Below are positions 35,111 to 44,814 of a DNA stretch of 64,000 bases, in pieces. The first letter of the stretch is position 1. Every line of letters begins with the position of its first letter. The DNA is taken from contig WTPW01000017.1 of NCBI GenBank assembly GCA_009809945.1, positions 156,078-220,077 on the forward strand, read 5' to 3'. The position numbers and the translations under genes are program-made. The notes under the pieces were generated by a model. It ran no database searches, was not told the DNA's origin, and saw nothing but the letters and a program-made list of their open reading frames with translations. Origin of the DNA: Gigaspora margarita. Lineage: Eukaryota > Glomeromycota > Glomeromycetes > Diversisporales > Gigasporaceae.

Positions 35111-36250
35111 AACCACGTGAAGCACAATACCAGGAACGGAGTACGAAATACATAGAGCATGGTTTGCAGCAAGTTAAGTGGAGTTCGCAATTCTGGGCAT
35201 CTGATTGGAAGATTGAAGCTTGTGACTTTATAATTCTATTATTAGTTAATGTGTGTATGTACTGTGCGATGAATTAATTTCTTTGACCGGTCATTGATTA
35301 AAGACAAAAAAGTAAATAATACAACAATATAACCTCTGTTGGTATTATTAAGAGTTCTCTTATGTGTTGTACAGGAGTGTGTGAGAGGCGCCTATAATTA
35401 AATGTCCAAAGAAACTAGTAGGTTGATCCATTATGGACATTGCCGAGCGTACTATGTCTTTAATTAGTTCTTTTCAACTATATAGTGTAATATGAATAAA
35501 AACTACGTATCAAGCCCTAGAGTTCAGTGTTACTATCATAATATTTCTGCGCACCAATATTGCGATGTTAACTTATTCTACTCCTGTCTTATTATGATTA
35601 TTATTTTTCCATATTATTGTTAAATTGATCGTACCCCCGATTATTCTTGTAACATCATTTGCCCTTTCCTAATTTGTTTCTTAATACTCACCCTTTGTTG
35701 TTACTAGGGATGGGTTCGGTCATCGATTGGTGTTACTATAATAATATTTCTGCGCCACAAAATCACAGCATTTCCTTATACTGTAACGGTTGAATTGGGA
35801 GAGCGATAAAACAATATAGACAATAGTGCCAATTAAACTCCAAATGAGAGGTATAAATAGAGGATAGGTGGGTAAATAAAATCAGGTTATAATGGTATGC
35901 GTGAACAATAAATCACTAAATCAGCAATAAACTAGAGATGCAGATGCTAGTGATGCTAATATGGGGGTTGATTAGATTTAAAATGATGGATGAAATTATA
36001 TCAATGATAACAGGTGAATCGGGGTAGGTTCAACATGAAGTTCAAAGTTCAATGGGAGTCATGTGAGCAATTTAAAGAATTAACAAAACTCATCACACAG
36101 AATTCGAGTTATAATAAGCCAATACAAAGTTACAAGTCAATTAAATCCATTGAATTGAGTCTCGCAAGGTTTATTAAGGTTACAAGTTGAATTCAAAAGA
36201 TAAGGTTATTATTTTATTATTATGTTTTATTTTAGAGTAGGATGCAGAAC
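35111..36250. repeat. gene-free region with a duplicated 30 bp motif
   Basis: GTGTTACTATMATAATATTT followed by CTGCGC occurs at 35528 and 35731. The segment from TGTTGGTATTATTAAGAG (35337) to the first motif contains TATATAGTG and AATAAA signals and could be a solo LTR. The reading is weak. No coding region is supported. Confidence 0.35.
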
Positions 36251-36294
36251 TTTATTTTAACTTTATTAAATTTGAAGGCATTATATACATGTTT

Positions 36295-36380
36295 TTGAGT
36301 TAGAGCGTTTACGCTCTTTTTTAAGCGTATTTGCTTTAACTTGAGTGTATACGTTCTTTTTAGAGTGTATATGCTTCCCT
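36295..36380. repeat. short GAGCGTWTACGCTC repeats
   Basis: GAGCGTTTACGCTC is a perfect palindrome and is followed by two or three degenerate versions (AAGCGTATTTGCTT, GAGTGTATACGTTC, GAGTGTATATGCTT). Confidence 0.6.
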
Positions 36381-36399
36381 GTAAGAAAAGTAGTATGGG

Positions 36400-37050
36400 T
36401 GGTGGTACAGGTTGGTGTCAGGAATGCTCAAAATAGCACGGATCTTGTGGTACGTACAGGAACATTTCACGGAATGGCACAGTAAAAATGGCAAGGACAT
36501 TACGGCAAAGGGTGGCACGTAATATTACTTCATATGAAATAGTGCATTCAGATGGCACATATGTGTGCTTTGCACACGTGGTGGCTTGTAATACATGTTG
36601 ACTTGTTTCGTGGAAAGTGAAAGATCAGTAAGTGATTTTTTTTTAAAAAAAAGAATATCTCATGATTTCACTGATGAAGCTTCCTTGTGTGTCTTAACAA
36701 AAAAATTCTTTACAAAATTTTACGTTATATGCAGTTAGCTTGTTCATCTTATATTGATTACTTATATAAATTTATGGTTTAATAGTTAATCACATCATTA
36801 TCATGGTGGCACATGAATTTACATTCACCCGTGGCAAATTCCATGCCGATTCGACTAGTAAACGGCTGCAAAACCCGTGCCATTTATGGTCCATTTGGCA
36901 CAGGCATAAGGTCCCACACAGTCCACAGAATCCGTACCAATTCGGACCATACCCGTACCAATCTGGATCATGACCTGTGCCAAAAAGACCCATTCCTATC
37001 CGAAGCAACCCATGCCAATCTGGTCCAATTTTCTTATAGGGCTTATGAGT
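36400..37050. repeat. GTGCC/GGCAC-rich degenerate repeats and a partial telomere-like core
   Basis: 36400-36620 and 36800-37050 are less AT-rich. They are full of GTGGCAC/GTGCCA and GTACCAATYYGGACC-like motifs in opposite orientations. Between them, 36630-36770 is a partial copy of the 18348-18672 core (ATCTCATGATTTCACTGATG, AAAAATTCTTTACAAAATTT), with the telomere motif lost. Open frames here are by-products of low stop density. Confidence 0.5.
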
Positions 37051-38500
37051 GGTGTTTACAAGTCTGTGTAATCACGTATACGTGATATTTTGAGCATATA
37101 CGTTCTTGCATGAGTTAAGCCACCAAGCCCCATTACGTCATTTGTATACATGATTTAGAAATATTTACAATATAAAAAATAAAAATAAAAAAATAGAAAA
37201 AAATAATTCATTACAATACTACCCGCCTTATAATCATTGATTGATCATACTTCTGATCGTCCTTACATCGTTCCACTGACCCTTTCCTAATTTTTCTCCA
37301 TACTTACCCTACGTTATTACCATAAATAGACCTTCCTTATTACTATCTATAGTTCTCCCGAATTCTATATATGTCCTTCTATATATATATATTTAATTAC
37401 CATACCTGAATTCCATACTACATTATTCTGTGACTCGTGAAAGTGAATTGGTTCGATGCATGGACAATACTATAACAATCAAAGCCTTATATATTATCGC
37501 AAATCTGCTAGCCTGATGAAAGTTAGTAAAGCAGCTTTCAAGATTAATATTTCAGGTGTAATATCTTAATGCAGATAGTAATGTGAGGGGAAGTTTATTG
37601 GTGTTCAAGGAATTAAAAATTAGTAATGTCAGAAGAAAGTTGATCCGACAATTGAATAGTTTAGTTATTTATGTATATCGAACATGTATATATTCGCTTT
37701 TCATATATCTTCAGAAAAGCATTAGACATTATCGTAATGATAATAAAGTGAATGCTTATTATGTTATATTGTATCTCATGACTTTTATTTATTTTTGCAT
37801 CGCTTCCTTTTGAATCCCCTTTCCACATATTTATAAATCCTACCGGTAAGTTGATCGAAACCGAGTGAACTTGATACCATTAAATAAATATTAAATAAAA
37901 AATCAAATTAATGTATCTAAATAAAATTGCAATAAACGCATTTAAACTTAAGGCGATCTATTCTTGTACCGTGTCATTTCTGAATTTATGTTGATTCTGA
38001 GTTGTCATTTTTAGAATCGGTATCCATTTAACAATTATTAAAAAAAAAAGCAAACCGAAAAATTTAAAATAATAATAATAAAATAAATTAAATTAAATAT
38101 ATATAAATAAATAAAAAGCGAATTAATATATGCTTGGCTAAATATAAATACTAGCAAAATTTTCATAAAAGAATATCTTCGAATATTTATATTAAAGAAA
38201 CTACCATAAAAAAAAAAATCAATCACAAAATGCGTGAGAATTCAAAACTTGATAATTAGTAATTCGTATCAGTTAATTATTACATACGTATGTAAACTAT
38301 GTGCACGCAATTTAATTTATTCAGGATAATACATGCCTTGGCAAAAATTTAAGAAATTACTATCTTTGGTAGCAAATATGTATACTTGATTATAAGAGAA
38401 CAGATAAATTAATAATGCAAACAAATGTAGTAACAGAGAATAATTGATAATGTATTATTAAAGAGTAATGTTTTAAAACATTCAAAGTCAAATATATTTA
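37051..38500. other. AT-rich, nothing recognised
   Basis: A stretch at 37260-37330 (CCCTTTCCTAATTTTTCTCC) resembles 35660-35700. No gene is supported; the open frame at 37583-37813 lacks recognisable features. Confidence 0.4.
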
Positions 38501-38504
38501 CAGT

Positions 38505-38697
38505 AGGTTGCCTAAAATATTTTAGGCAGCCAAAAATATTTTAAGCAGCCGAACATATTTTTGGCGGCCGACAATATTTTGGGCGGCCGAAACCATTTTA
38601 GACAGCCGAAAATATTTTAGACAGCCGAAAATATTTAAACCGCCGAAAATATTTACAGTTTGCCTAAAGTATTTTCCGCATTACGGCAAGCCAAAAA
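38505..38697. repeat. ~21 bp minisatellite, GCCGAAAATATTTTAGGCA
   Basis: Eight or nine degenerate units of GCCGAAAATATTTTAGACA run head to tail. The ends are in opposite sense (TTGCCTAAAATATTTT at the left, GTTTGCCTAAAGTATTTT at the right). The CGGCCG variants in the middle are the most GC-rich part. Confidence 0.8.
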
Positions 38698-38874
38698 CAA
38701 TTTAGACATGTATAATCGTGATCATCCTAACTACCTAATTGATTATCACATGTAACCTATATAAATATAAGAATATCAAACTTCTTAATATGTCTTTAAT
38801 GAGCTTACATTTCTAAATATTATGACGCAGGTTAATATATATTTTCTAGATATAATGCTGTTGATGCATACACT

Positions 38875-38970
38875 CACGTTCCTGGTTTTGCGTGACAACG
38901 TCACGCAGCTACTTATTTTATAATTGATCAGAATCGATGCTACGTCACTTCGATCATCACGTGTTGCCGG
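38875..38970. repeat. GCGTGACAACGTCACGC palindrome element
   Basis: CGTTCCTGGTTTTGCGTGAC contains the start of a perfect inverted repeat GCGTGAC-AAC-GTCACGC. The same 31 bp block, decayed, occurs at 7289. CTACGTCACTTCGATCATCACGTG follows it. Function unknown. Confidence 0.55.
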
Positions 38971-40502
38971 AATACATTTTCGGGCTCAATATGTAGTATC
39001 ATAAAATTCTAATATGACATGTACCCCATTTTTTTAGATGCATAGTCAAAAACTTCAATACAAATCGATTCCCACTCTTTACAACTACGAATTTACAGTC
39101 TTTTTTTTTTTTACATTATATATGGTTGAATTTATTTTTTTTTAATTTTAATTACATTTTTATTTGGGTGACCGGGAAAAATTTAAATTTCGCTCTATAG
39201 TTTAGTTCATAGACACTTATTATTAATCTTCTTGGAATTTAACTTTGTGATTTTGTAATGTTAAAGCTGTACATCTAATTAAACCTGGATCTGTACGAGT
39301 CTTATAAACGTCTATTTCAATTATAAAATCAATACTCACTATTGTTATACAGAAAATCTCTAATAATAGATTTTTATATGATACTAAATACATAGTGCAT
39401 CGAACACTCCAAAACACTCTAATACTGCGTGTATATACGCAACGATTTCGCAACTTTTAAAAATTCAAATTTGATAGAATTTTTTAATTTTATTGCTACA
39501 TGTTTATAGAATTAAAATAAGAAAATTTTATTGAAATTGGATATGTTGTTGTCGAGGAATTTTACTAAAATATTTAAAAAAAATAAGTTACAGCTTACTT
39601 AATATTTACCTAAACAAAGTTGATCAATTTTTTATTTCAATTCTATAAGTTTATAGACATAATATAAAAAAATTTTGATCATATTTGATTAAGTGAATTT
39701 CAAGTAATCTTTATTCAAAGTTAAGCACCCATAAAAAAGAAGCTGTAGCTAATTTTTTTAACTTTTTGTAAATATAATTCAACAAACATCTATCGAAATT
39801 TCAGTAATTTTTTATTTTAATTCTATTAATTACAGAATTAAAATAAAAAATCATCAAATTTGAATTGATGTTATTGAGAAATCTTTGTTTAAAGCTAAAA
39901 AAGAAAATTCACTAGACTAATATTTGTTTGAAAAATTATATAGTAAATCATGTGTTGAAGAAGTGCATTGTGTTTATGCATGTCATACTACATAGAGAAT
40001 TTTTTGATATATGTATATATTTATGTAAAATTTTTTCTAGAGCTAGAAAGGACAATATATAAGAGCCAGATTAAAGCAGACAGTAAAAAGAAAAAAGCAC
40101 TAATATTAACAATTTGCAGCCCTTTAACTTATTTACACAATCATCTATTTTTTAAAATTTTCTCATATATTCTTAAATAGTAATAGGAATTTGTAATTAT
40201 GATCTCAGTTTCTACATAAGATAATAACCTTAATGTGATTCTCTTTATACATCAGGTTATTTTGTTGATCATAAACAAAAATCTAGCTTGAAATATTTTT
40301 AATAACTAAAAGAAAATAAATCATATATTTTATAATCAAAAAATTTTATAACATTTGATAATCATATAAAGCATAATGGCTTTTGAATATTTAATTTATG
40401 TTTATTCAGAGTAAAAAAAAAAAAAAAAAATCTTAAAAAAATATTAAGATTTACTTTGCCATTCTCATACTAGTACATCTTTTTTATATAATGACCTAAA
40501 TA
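38971..40502. other. AT-rich, with a solo Mutator-type end
   Basis: CATAGTGCATCGAACACTCC (~39391-39410) is the inverted terminus of the 857 bp element family. 39480-39930 contains degenerate repeats with GAGAAATCTTTGTTTAAAGC that recur near 51400. No gene is supported. Confidence 0.45.
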
Positions 40503-41767
40503 TTAATTAACACTTTTTTGTTTATTCTCAAATACCAGACCAACATTTACCGGTACAATGTATGGTCCAGTATATCTTTTTTTAGTTTCAATCTTCTCAT
40601 TATTAGTTCTAACATCATATTTTAACAAAATTTTATGTATAAATATTTTAATCTCATTAACAGCAAAAGTTCTATCTGGACATGCATGTTTTCCACCTCC
40701 AAATGATAAAAATTATGTTCAAGTTTTGTTGCAGGTGAATTTCGTTCCAAATGACGGTATGCATAAAATTTTGTGGGATTTTGACCTTGAAGTTCTTCAT
40801 CATTATAAGTGTCATGAAGGTTTAAACTAACTATACGATCTATAAATTAAATCATAAAAAAAGTAGAAGAATTGTTATAGCTTAAAATTAAGAAAATAAC
40901 AACTAAAAAAAAGATTACCACTTGTTACTTGATATCCATTAGCAAATGTATAATAATATTTAGAAATACATTTGTGTGGCAAAGCAACTATATGACTAGT
41001 AAATCTAAAAGATTCTTTAACAAAACTATCCAGCTTCACCATTCTGGCAATATCATCAACTGTAAGTTCATTTCCATTACAATGTTTATTAATTTTCTGA
41101 GCCTTCTGATACAATTCTTGCCAATATTGTTGTTTTCTTTCCACCAAAGCTAATTTACAAATAAAATGTAAGAAAAAGAAAATTAAAAGTATTTTATAAT
41201 AAAATTGAATATGACAACCCATATAAAACTTCTGTAGCACTATTAGATGTGGTTCCTATAGCAGAAAAAATAAGTCTAGCAATCCCATTAGCAATATAAT
41301 CATAATTTATATTATTTAAATTGAAATCAGGTGCTATTTTGGGATCATCTAAAAAGTATTGTAATGCATCTAACTTTTTAATTAAAAAAAAGGTTAAATA
41401 ATATAAACATTCACATAATATTAGATATATGTTATAGTTAACTTACTGGAGCAACCCAAGCATCACCTAATCTCTTTTTATCATTAAGACGTTTTTCAAT
41501 AACTGGCTTAATACAATTGAGAATTACTTTTAAATGTCTTGAAATTGGATTCCAACCAAATCTTAAGGGAATTCTGTTAGACAATAAAGAAATAAATAAT
41601 TTATTGCTATTTGTTACAGCATGTAAAATAAAATAAACATACATGATAATTTGTAGATGAAGCCAAGGATGTATAAAAGATAATATTGGTGGTATCTGAG
41701 CAAGTTTTATAAATGAAAATGTTAAGGTCTTAACAGTTTCTAACATATCCTCATTATTGTAACATTC
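40503..41767 (-). pseudogene. cytochrome P450, C-terminal half (exons 6-10)
   Basis: Exons read 41767-41643, 41573-41447, 41373-~41220, 41149-40919 and 40839-40503, stop TAA. P450 landmarks are an I-helix FSAIGTTSNSATE without the usual acidic residue, the K-helix ExxR in VKESFRFT, the FYAYRHLER meander, and the heme loop FGGGKHACPDR with the Cys ligand but Asp in place of the usual Gly two residues later. Two lesions are visible. A missing T in AATTTTTATC, just before the heme loop, shifts the frame. The donor after exon 8 reads TATGGGTTGTC, where only an out-of-frame GT is available. Both could be assembly errors in homopolymers. The N-terminal half lies at 50152-51029 beyond an 8.4 kb intron. 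Phases agree at every other junction, giving about 510 residues in total. Confidence 0.85.
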
Positions 41768-41933
41768 CTAATTTCATATTGGCCAATTTGTGGAATTGGC
41801 CCTTTTTTTAGGTCACTCAAATTATTATAAATAAACAAATTTAGGTCACCAAAACAATATTGAAATGTTACACAATTTATAAAAAATTTATACTATATAA
41901 AATACAACATGCATACATACGTACTTAGTAATC

Positions 41934-42515
41934 ATGACGCAGATTTTGTGTTCACTATGCCAGCACAAAACTTTTAAAAATAATAGAGGTTTACAATTAC
42001 ATTGGCAAAGAACTCATCAAGTTAAGGATAATAACTCTATTCAAATACCCACTTCTGATTCCACACGTGTATTTTGTAAGCTATGTCCTAAAAAAAGCTA
42101 CAATACCCAAAAAGGCTTAAATCGTCATGAAACAATAGCTCATTCGCATTATAATACACCACAAGTTGGACTTATTCCACAACCACCAGAAGCAATTATT
42201 GAATTTAAATGCCTGCTAGTTCATATGATACAAACCAAATTAAAAACTAGTGTATGGGAAGTGGGACGACAATTAGTCACAATTCCATGTCTAGAAAGTC
42301 AATTTATTGGTGTATTTAATGGATATATTAACCAATATTCACCAAGCTGTGGATGGTATCGATGTATCTTTACGGGAACTAATGCTTATGAAAAGTTAGG
42401 ACAAATTTTCGGGGATGAAAAGTGGGGGGTTCAAGAATATGAAAACAACCAACAAACCTGGGTAATTTTAAATGGTTCAGAAAATGAAAAAACTAAATAT
42501 TTAGAAATTCGATAG
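41934..42515 (+). CDS. protein with two C2H2 zinc fingers, 193 aa
   Basis: Starts at a true ATG. Two fingers, CSLCQHKTFKNNRGLQLHWQ (residues 6-28, last His at 28) and CKLCPKKSYNTQKGLNRHET with a final His (about 48-70), both of form C-x2-C-x13-H-x4-H. The GLxxH pattern is typical of fingers in retroelement and nuclear proteins. The rest, with CGWYRCIFTGTNAYEKLGQI and FGDEKWGVQEYEN, is not recognised. It stops at TAG, but readable sequence continues in frame (ERKEIINAANHISGASYLF), so the ancestral protein was probably longer. It lies antisense inside the P450 intron and next to other gene pieces, so it may itself be a fragment. A DNA- or RNA-binding role is inferred from the fingers only. Confidence 0.6.
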   Translation: MTQILCSLCQHKTFKNNRGLQLHWQRTHQVKDNNSIQIPTSDSTRVFCKLCPKKSYNTQKGLNRHETIAHSHYNTPQVGLIPQPPEAIIEFKCLLVHMIQTKLKTSVWEVGRQLVTIPCLESQFIGVFNGYINQYSPSCGWYRCIFTGTNAYEKLGQIFGDEKWGVQEYENNQQTWVILNGSENEKTKYLEIR

Positions 42516-42715
42516 GAACGCAAAGAAATTATAAATGCAGCAAATCATATATCAGGTGCTAGCTATCTTTTTATTCGGTTTAATATCGCTAAATTTTATT
42601 TTAAATAAGAATACCCTTTTTTATTTAAATAAATAAGTTCAAACACCCTTTTATTAAATTTTAAAATAAGTAATTCAAATTATAAGTATAAAATCATGAA
42701 AAAATTATTAGAACA

Positions 42716-43121
42716 AGGATCTACGAATCTCTTTATTGGAAAGAATCATGTTTTGATTTAACAGGTCTTATATTTTATATAATTTACTTATCTAATCAAA
42801 TCGAGTCACTAGTACTAATTTTTCATGAAAAATAGCTGAAACTCTAATCAATAGAGCAGTTGTGTTAACCTCGTTCCAAAAACCAACAGAGTTTCTTTGT
42901 TTAACTCTGAAATTACTACACTTACAACCGGGTAAAAAAATTATTATAGAATTTATTAAAATAGATTCCAATATAATTTTTGATGTGTTTTATGCAGGTA
43001 TTTAAGAACTCTTGGAGCATTTTACTTAAGACTTGTTGGAGAACTATTATTAAATGATTATCGAAAGTTAAGAAAACGAACAATAGGTAGATCAAATTCA
43101 TTATTCGTTTTTATATTTTAA
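42716..43121 (+). pseudogene. PRP38: pre-mRNA-splicing factor PRP38, three exon pieces
   Basis: Three plus-strand blocks match the PRP38 family in order: RIYESLYWKESCFDLT (42716-42764), AETLINRAVVLTSF...KPTEFLCLTLKLLHLQPGK (42836-42962) and YLRTLGAFYLRLVGE with LLNDYRKLRKR (42998-43121). They are separated by short introns that keep GT...AG borders (GTCTTA...AATAG, and one ending TATGCAG). In the intact family PRP38 is a U4/U6.U5 tri-snRNP protein needed for spliceosome activation. Here the N-terminus, the GGTYGGN-type stretch and the segment between LVGE and the NDYRK motif are missing, so it cannot be functional. Because introns are retained, this is a genomic fragment, not a retrocopy. Confidence 0.8.
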
Positions 43122-43329
43122 AGAAAAAAAACTTTTAATAATGCCAATAATACTAATATTTCTCATTAATTTTTCTGCATTCGCTCTATTCATTTCATTT
43201 TCTCAATTCACATAATTAGTCTGTCTATGTTGGTAAGCCTGTAAGAAATACAGCTGCAAAGTTTCTATAATGGGCAGCGGTTCCTCGTATCTTCTTAATT
43301 AAAACAACTTGTGCCACTCCGTGTGAAAA

Positions 43330-43879
43330 ACATCAAATTTTCGGCAATATAGAGCGGGATACTTACACTTTATATTATACTTTAGCACTAAGATACCACC
43401 CAGATAAAAATCCAAATGCTACCGATCATGTTCGTACTTTATTAATCCTCTACTGATTAGGACTAAGGTATTAAGATCTTACAAGTACTATTGTACTTAG
43501 TAAATGTGTTAAAAATATTTTATTTTATTTTTTAACTTATTTTATCTTTTATTAAAAAAAAAATTCAAGGCACGATTACTCATACTTATGAAATCTTGGG
43601 CGATCCAAAAAAAAACATCAAGTGTATGTTAAATATGGAGAGATGGGAATTAACATGTTGGATTATATAGCTGGTTTCCGGAAATTCAAGGACCATTATG
43701 CAATACTTTCAATTCTGATTATTCTTATAATCCTGTTTTTCATCTTATCAATAAGAATAGATGGTACTATATCATGGAGTTATGAAATTGCATTCGTACC
43801 AATATGGATTGAAGATTTTATTTTATTATCACTTCATTCTCTTAATAATGAATTCAAGTCACAGAGAATAATAAAATAG
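43330..43879 (+). pseudogene. J-domain protein with TMEM185-like membrane region, fragment
   Basis: NIERDTYTLYYTLALRYHPD (HPD at 43397-43405) with KNPNATDHV is a J domain, the part of Hsp40 co-chaperones that stimulates Hsp70 ATPase. After an intron-like gap, THTYEILGDPKK is its last helix. A frameshift leads into the 43622-43879 frame: VYVKYGEMGINMLDYIAGF, then a hydrophobic segment SILIILIILFFILSI, then RIDGTISWSYEIAFVPIWIE. The last part matches the TMEM185/FAM11-type membrane protein pattern (LDGxxxWSYxxVFxPIW). A J domain upstream of such a region implies an ER-type membrane co-chaperone in the parent gene. N- and C-termini are missing. Confidence 0.7.
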
Positions 43880-43989
43880 TTGAATCACTCATAGCAAATA
43901 ATCCACAAAAAATGTCGTGATTGACATGTAAAGTATATGAACACCACAAGTTCTGTCTGAATGCATTACATGTGGTTTATATCTGAAAA

Positions 43990-44270
43990 AAAACCCCCCC
44001 AAAAAACTTAAAAAATCGTTCAACCAAAATAGTCTAAAAAGTTTTAAAATAACTTGACTAAATAAAGTTTTTCACCAGCTATGATGATTTTAAAAAAATT
44101 CGACTGAAATATAGTATGGGATCTTAAAAATAATCAGACAAAATATAGTCTTCGCTCTGCTATAAGAATTTAAAAACCAGAGTCTTCACCCACTGTAATA
44201 ATTTTAAAAACTACCATGAGAATTTTAAAACCATTGGATTAAAATGTTAGTCTTCATTTAACAAAAGTGG
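43990..44270. repeat. degenerate ~55 bp tandem repeat
   Basis: Five diverged units contain TATAATAATTTTAAAAA and AATATAGTCTTCRCYC. Preceded by an A8-C8-A6 run (43989-44010). No coding potential. Confidence 0.5.
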
Positions 44271-44810
44271 AAATTCAGTTTTACCTTTTATGAAATATAG
44301 TTCATTCACACGGGTATATATTTTCATATATACCCATAGAATAACTTTCAAAAATGCACGGGTTGTTACATAAGACCCGTATGACCCGTACGATAAATAT
44401 AATTACTGAATTATCATTTAGCACTATGTGATCAATTGCAAATTCCCAAAATTAATAGAATTGAGACATCGCTCTATATTCTCTATATTTCGACCTCTAC
44501 AAAGACTGTAATAAATAAAAAACTATTAAATATTTCTTTTTATTTTAATATGGTATTTTGCCAACTAGTAATCTTACATCGCTATCATCCTTTGATTTAT
44601 AGTAACTGGCATAAAAAAATAATGAACTTTGCGCTTACCAAATTATTATTAGCTTATATGATATCATAGAAGTAAATATTTTTTATATAACAAATAAATA
44701 ATAGTACTGTATATGCGCTTGAAGTAATTATACGCATAAATTTATTAACCTTAAAGATCGACCTTTGCATTATTGCATATCTTTAACATTGATAGTTGTA
44801 ATTTTTTCAA
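44271..44810. other. AT-rich, nothing recognised
   Basis: Contains a short inverted pair GGGTATATATTTTCATATAT and three ACCCGTA motifs near 44350-44395. No gene is supported. Confidence 0.4.
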
Positions 44811-44814
44811 AAAA

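Noticed and set aside
40558..41153. Plus-strand open frames of 90 and 74 codons
   Set aside because: They are antisense to P450 exons 9-10, which have recognisable motifs on the minus strand.
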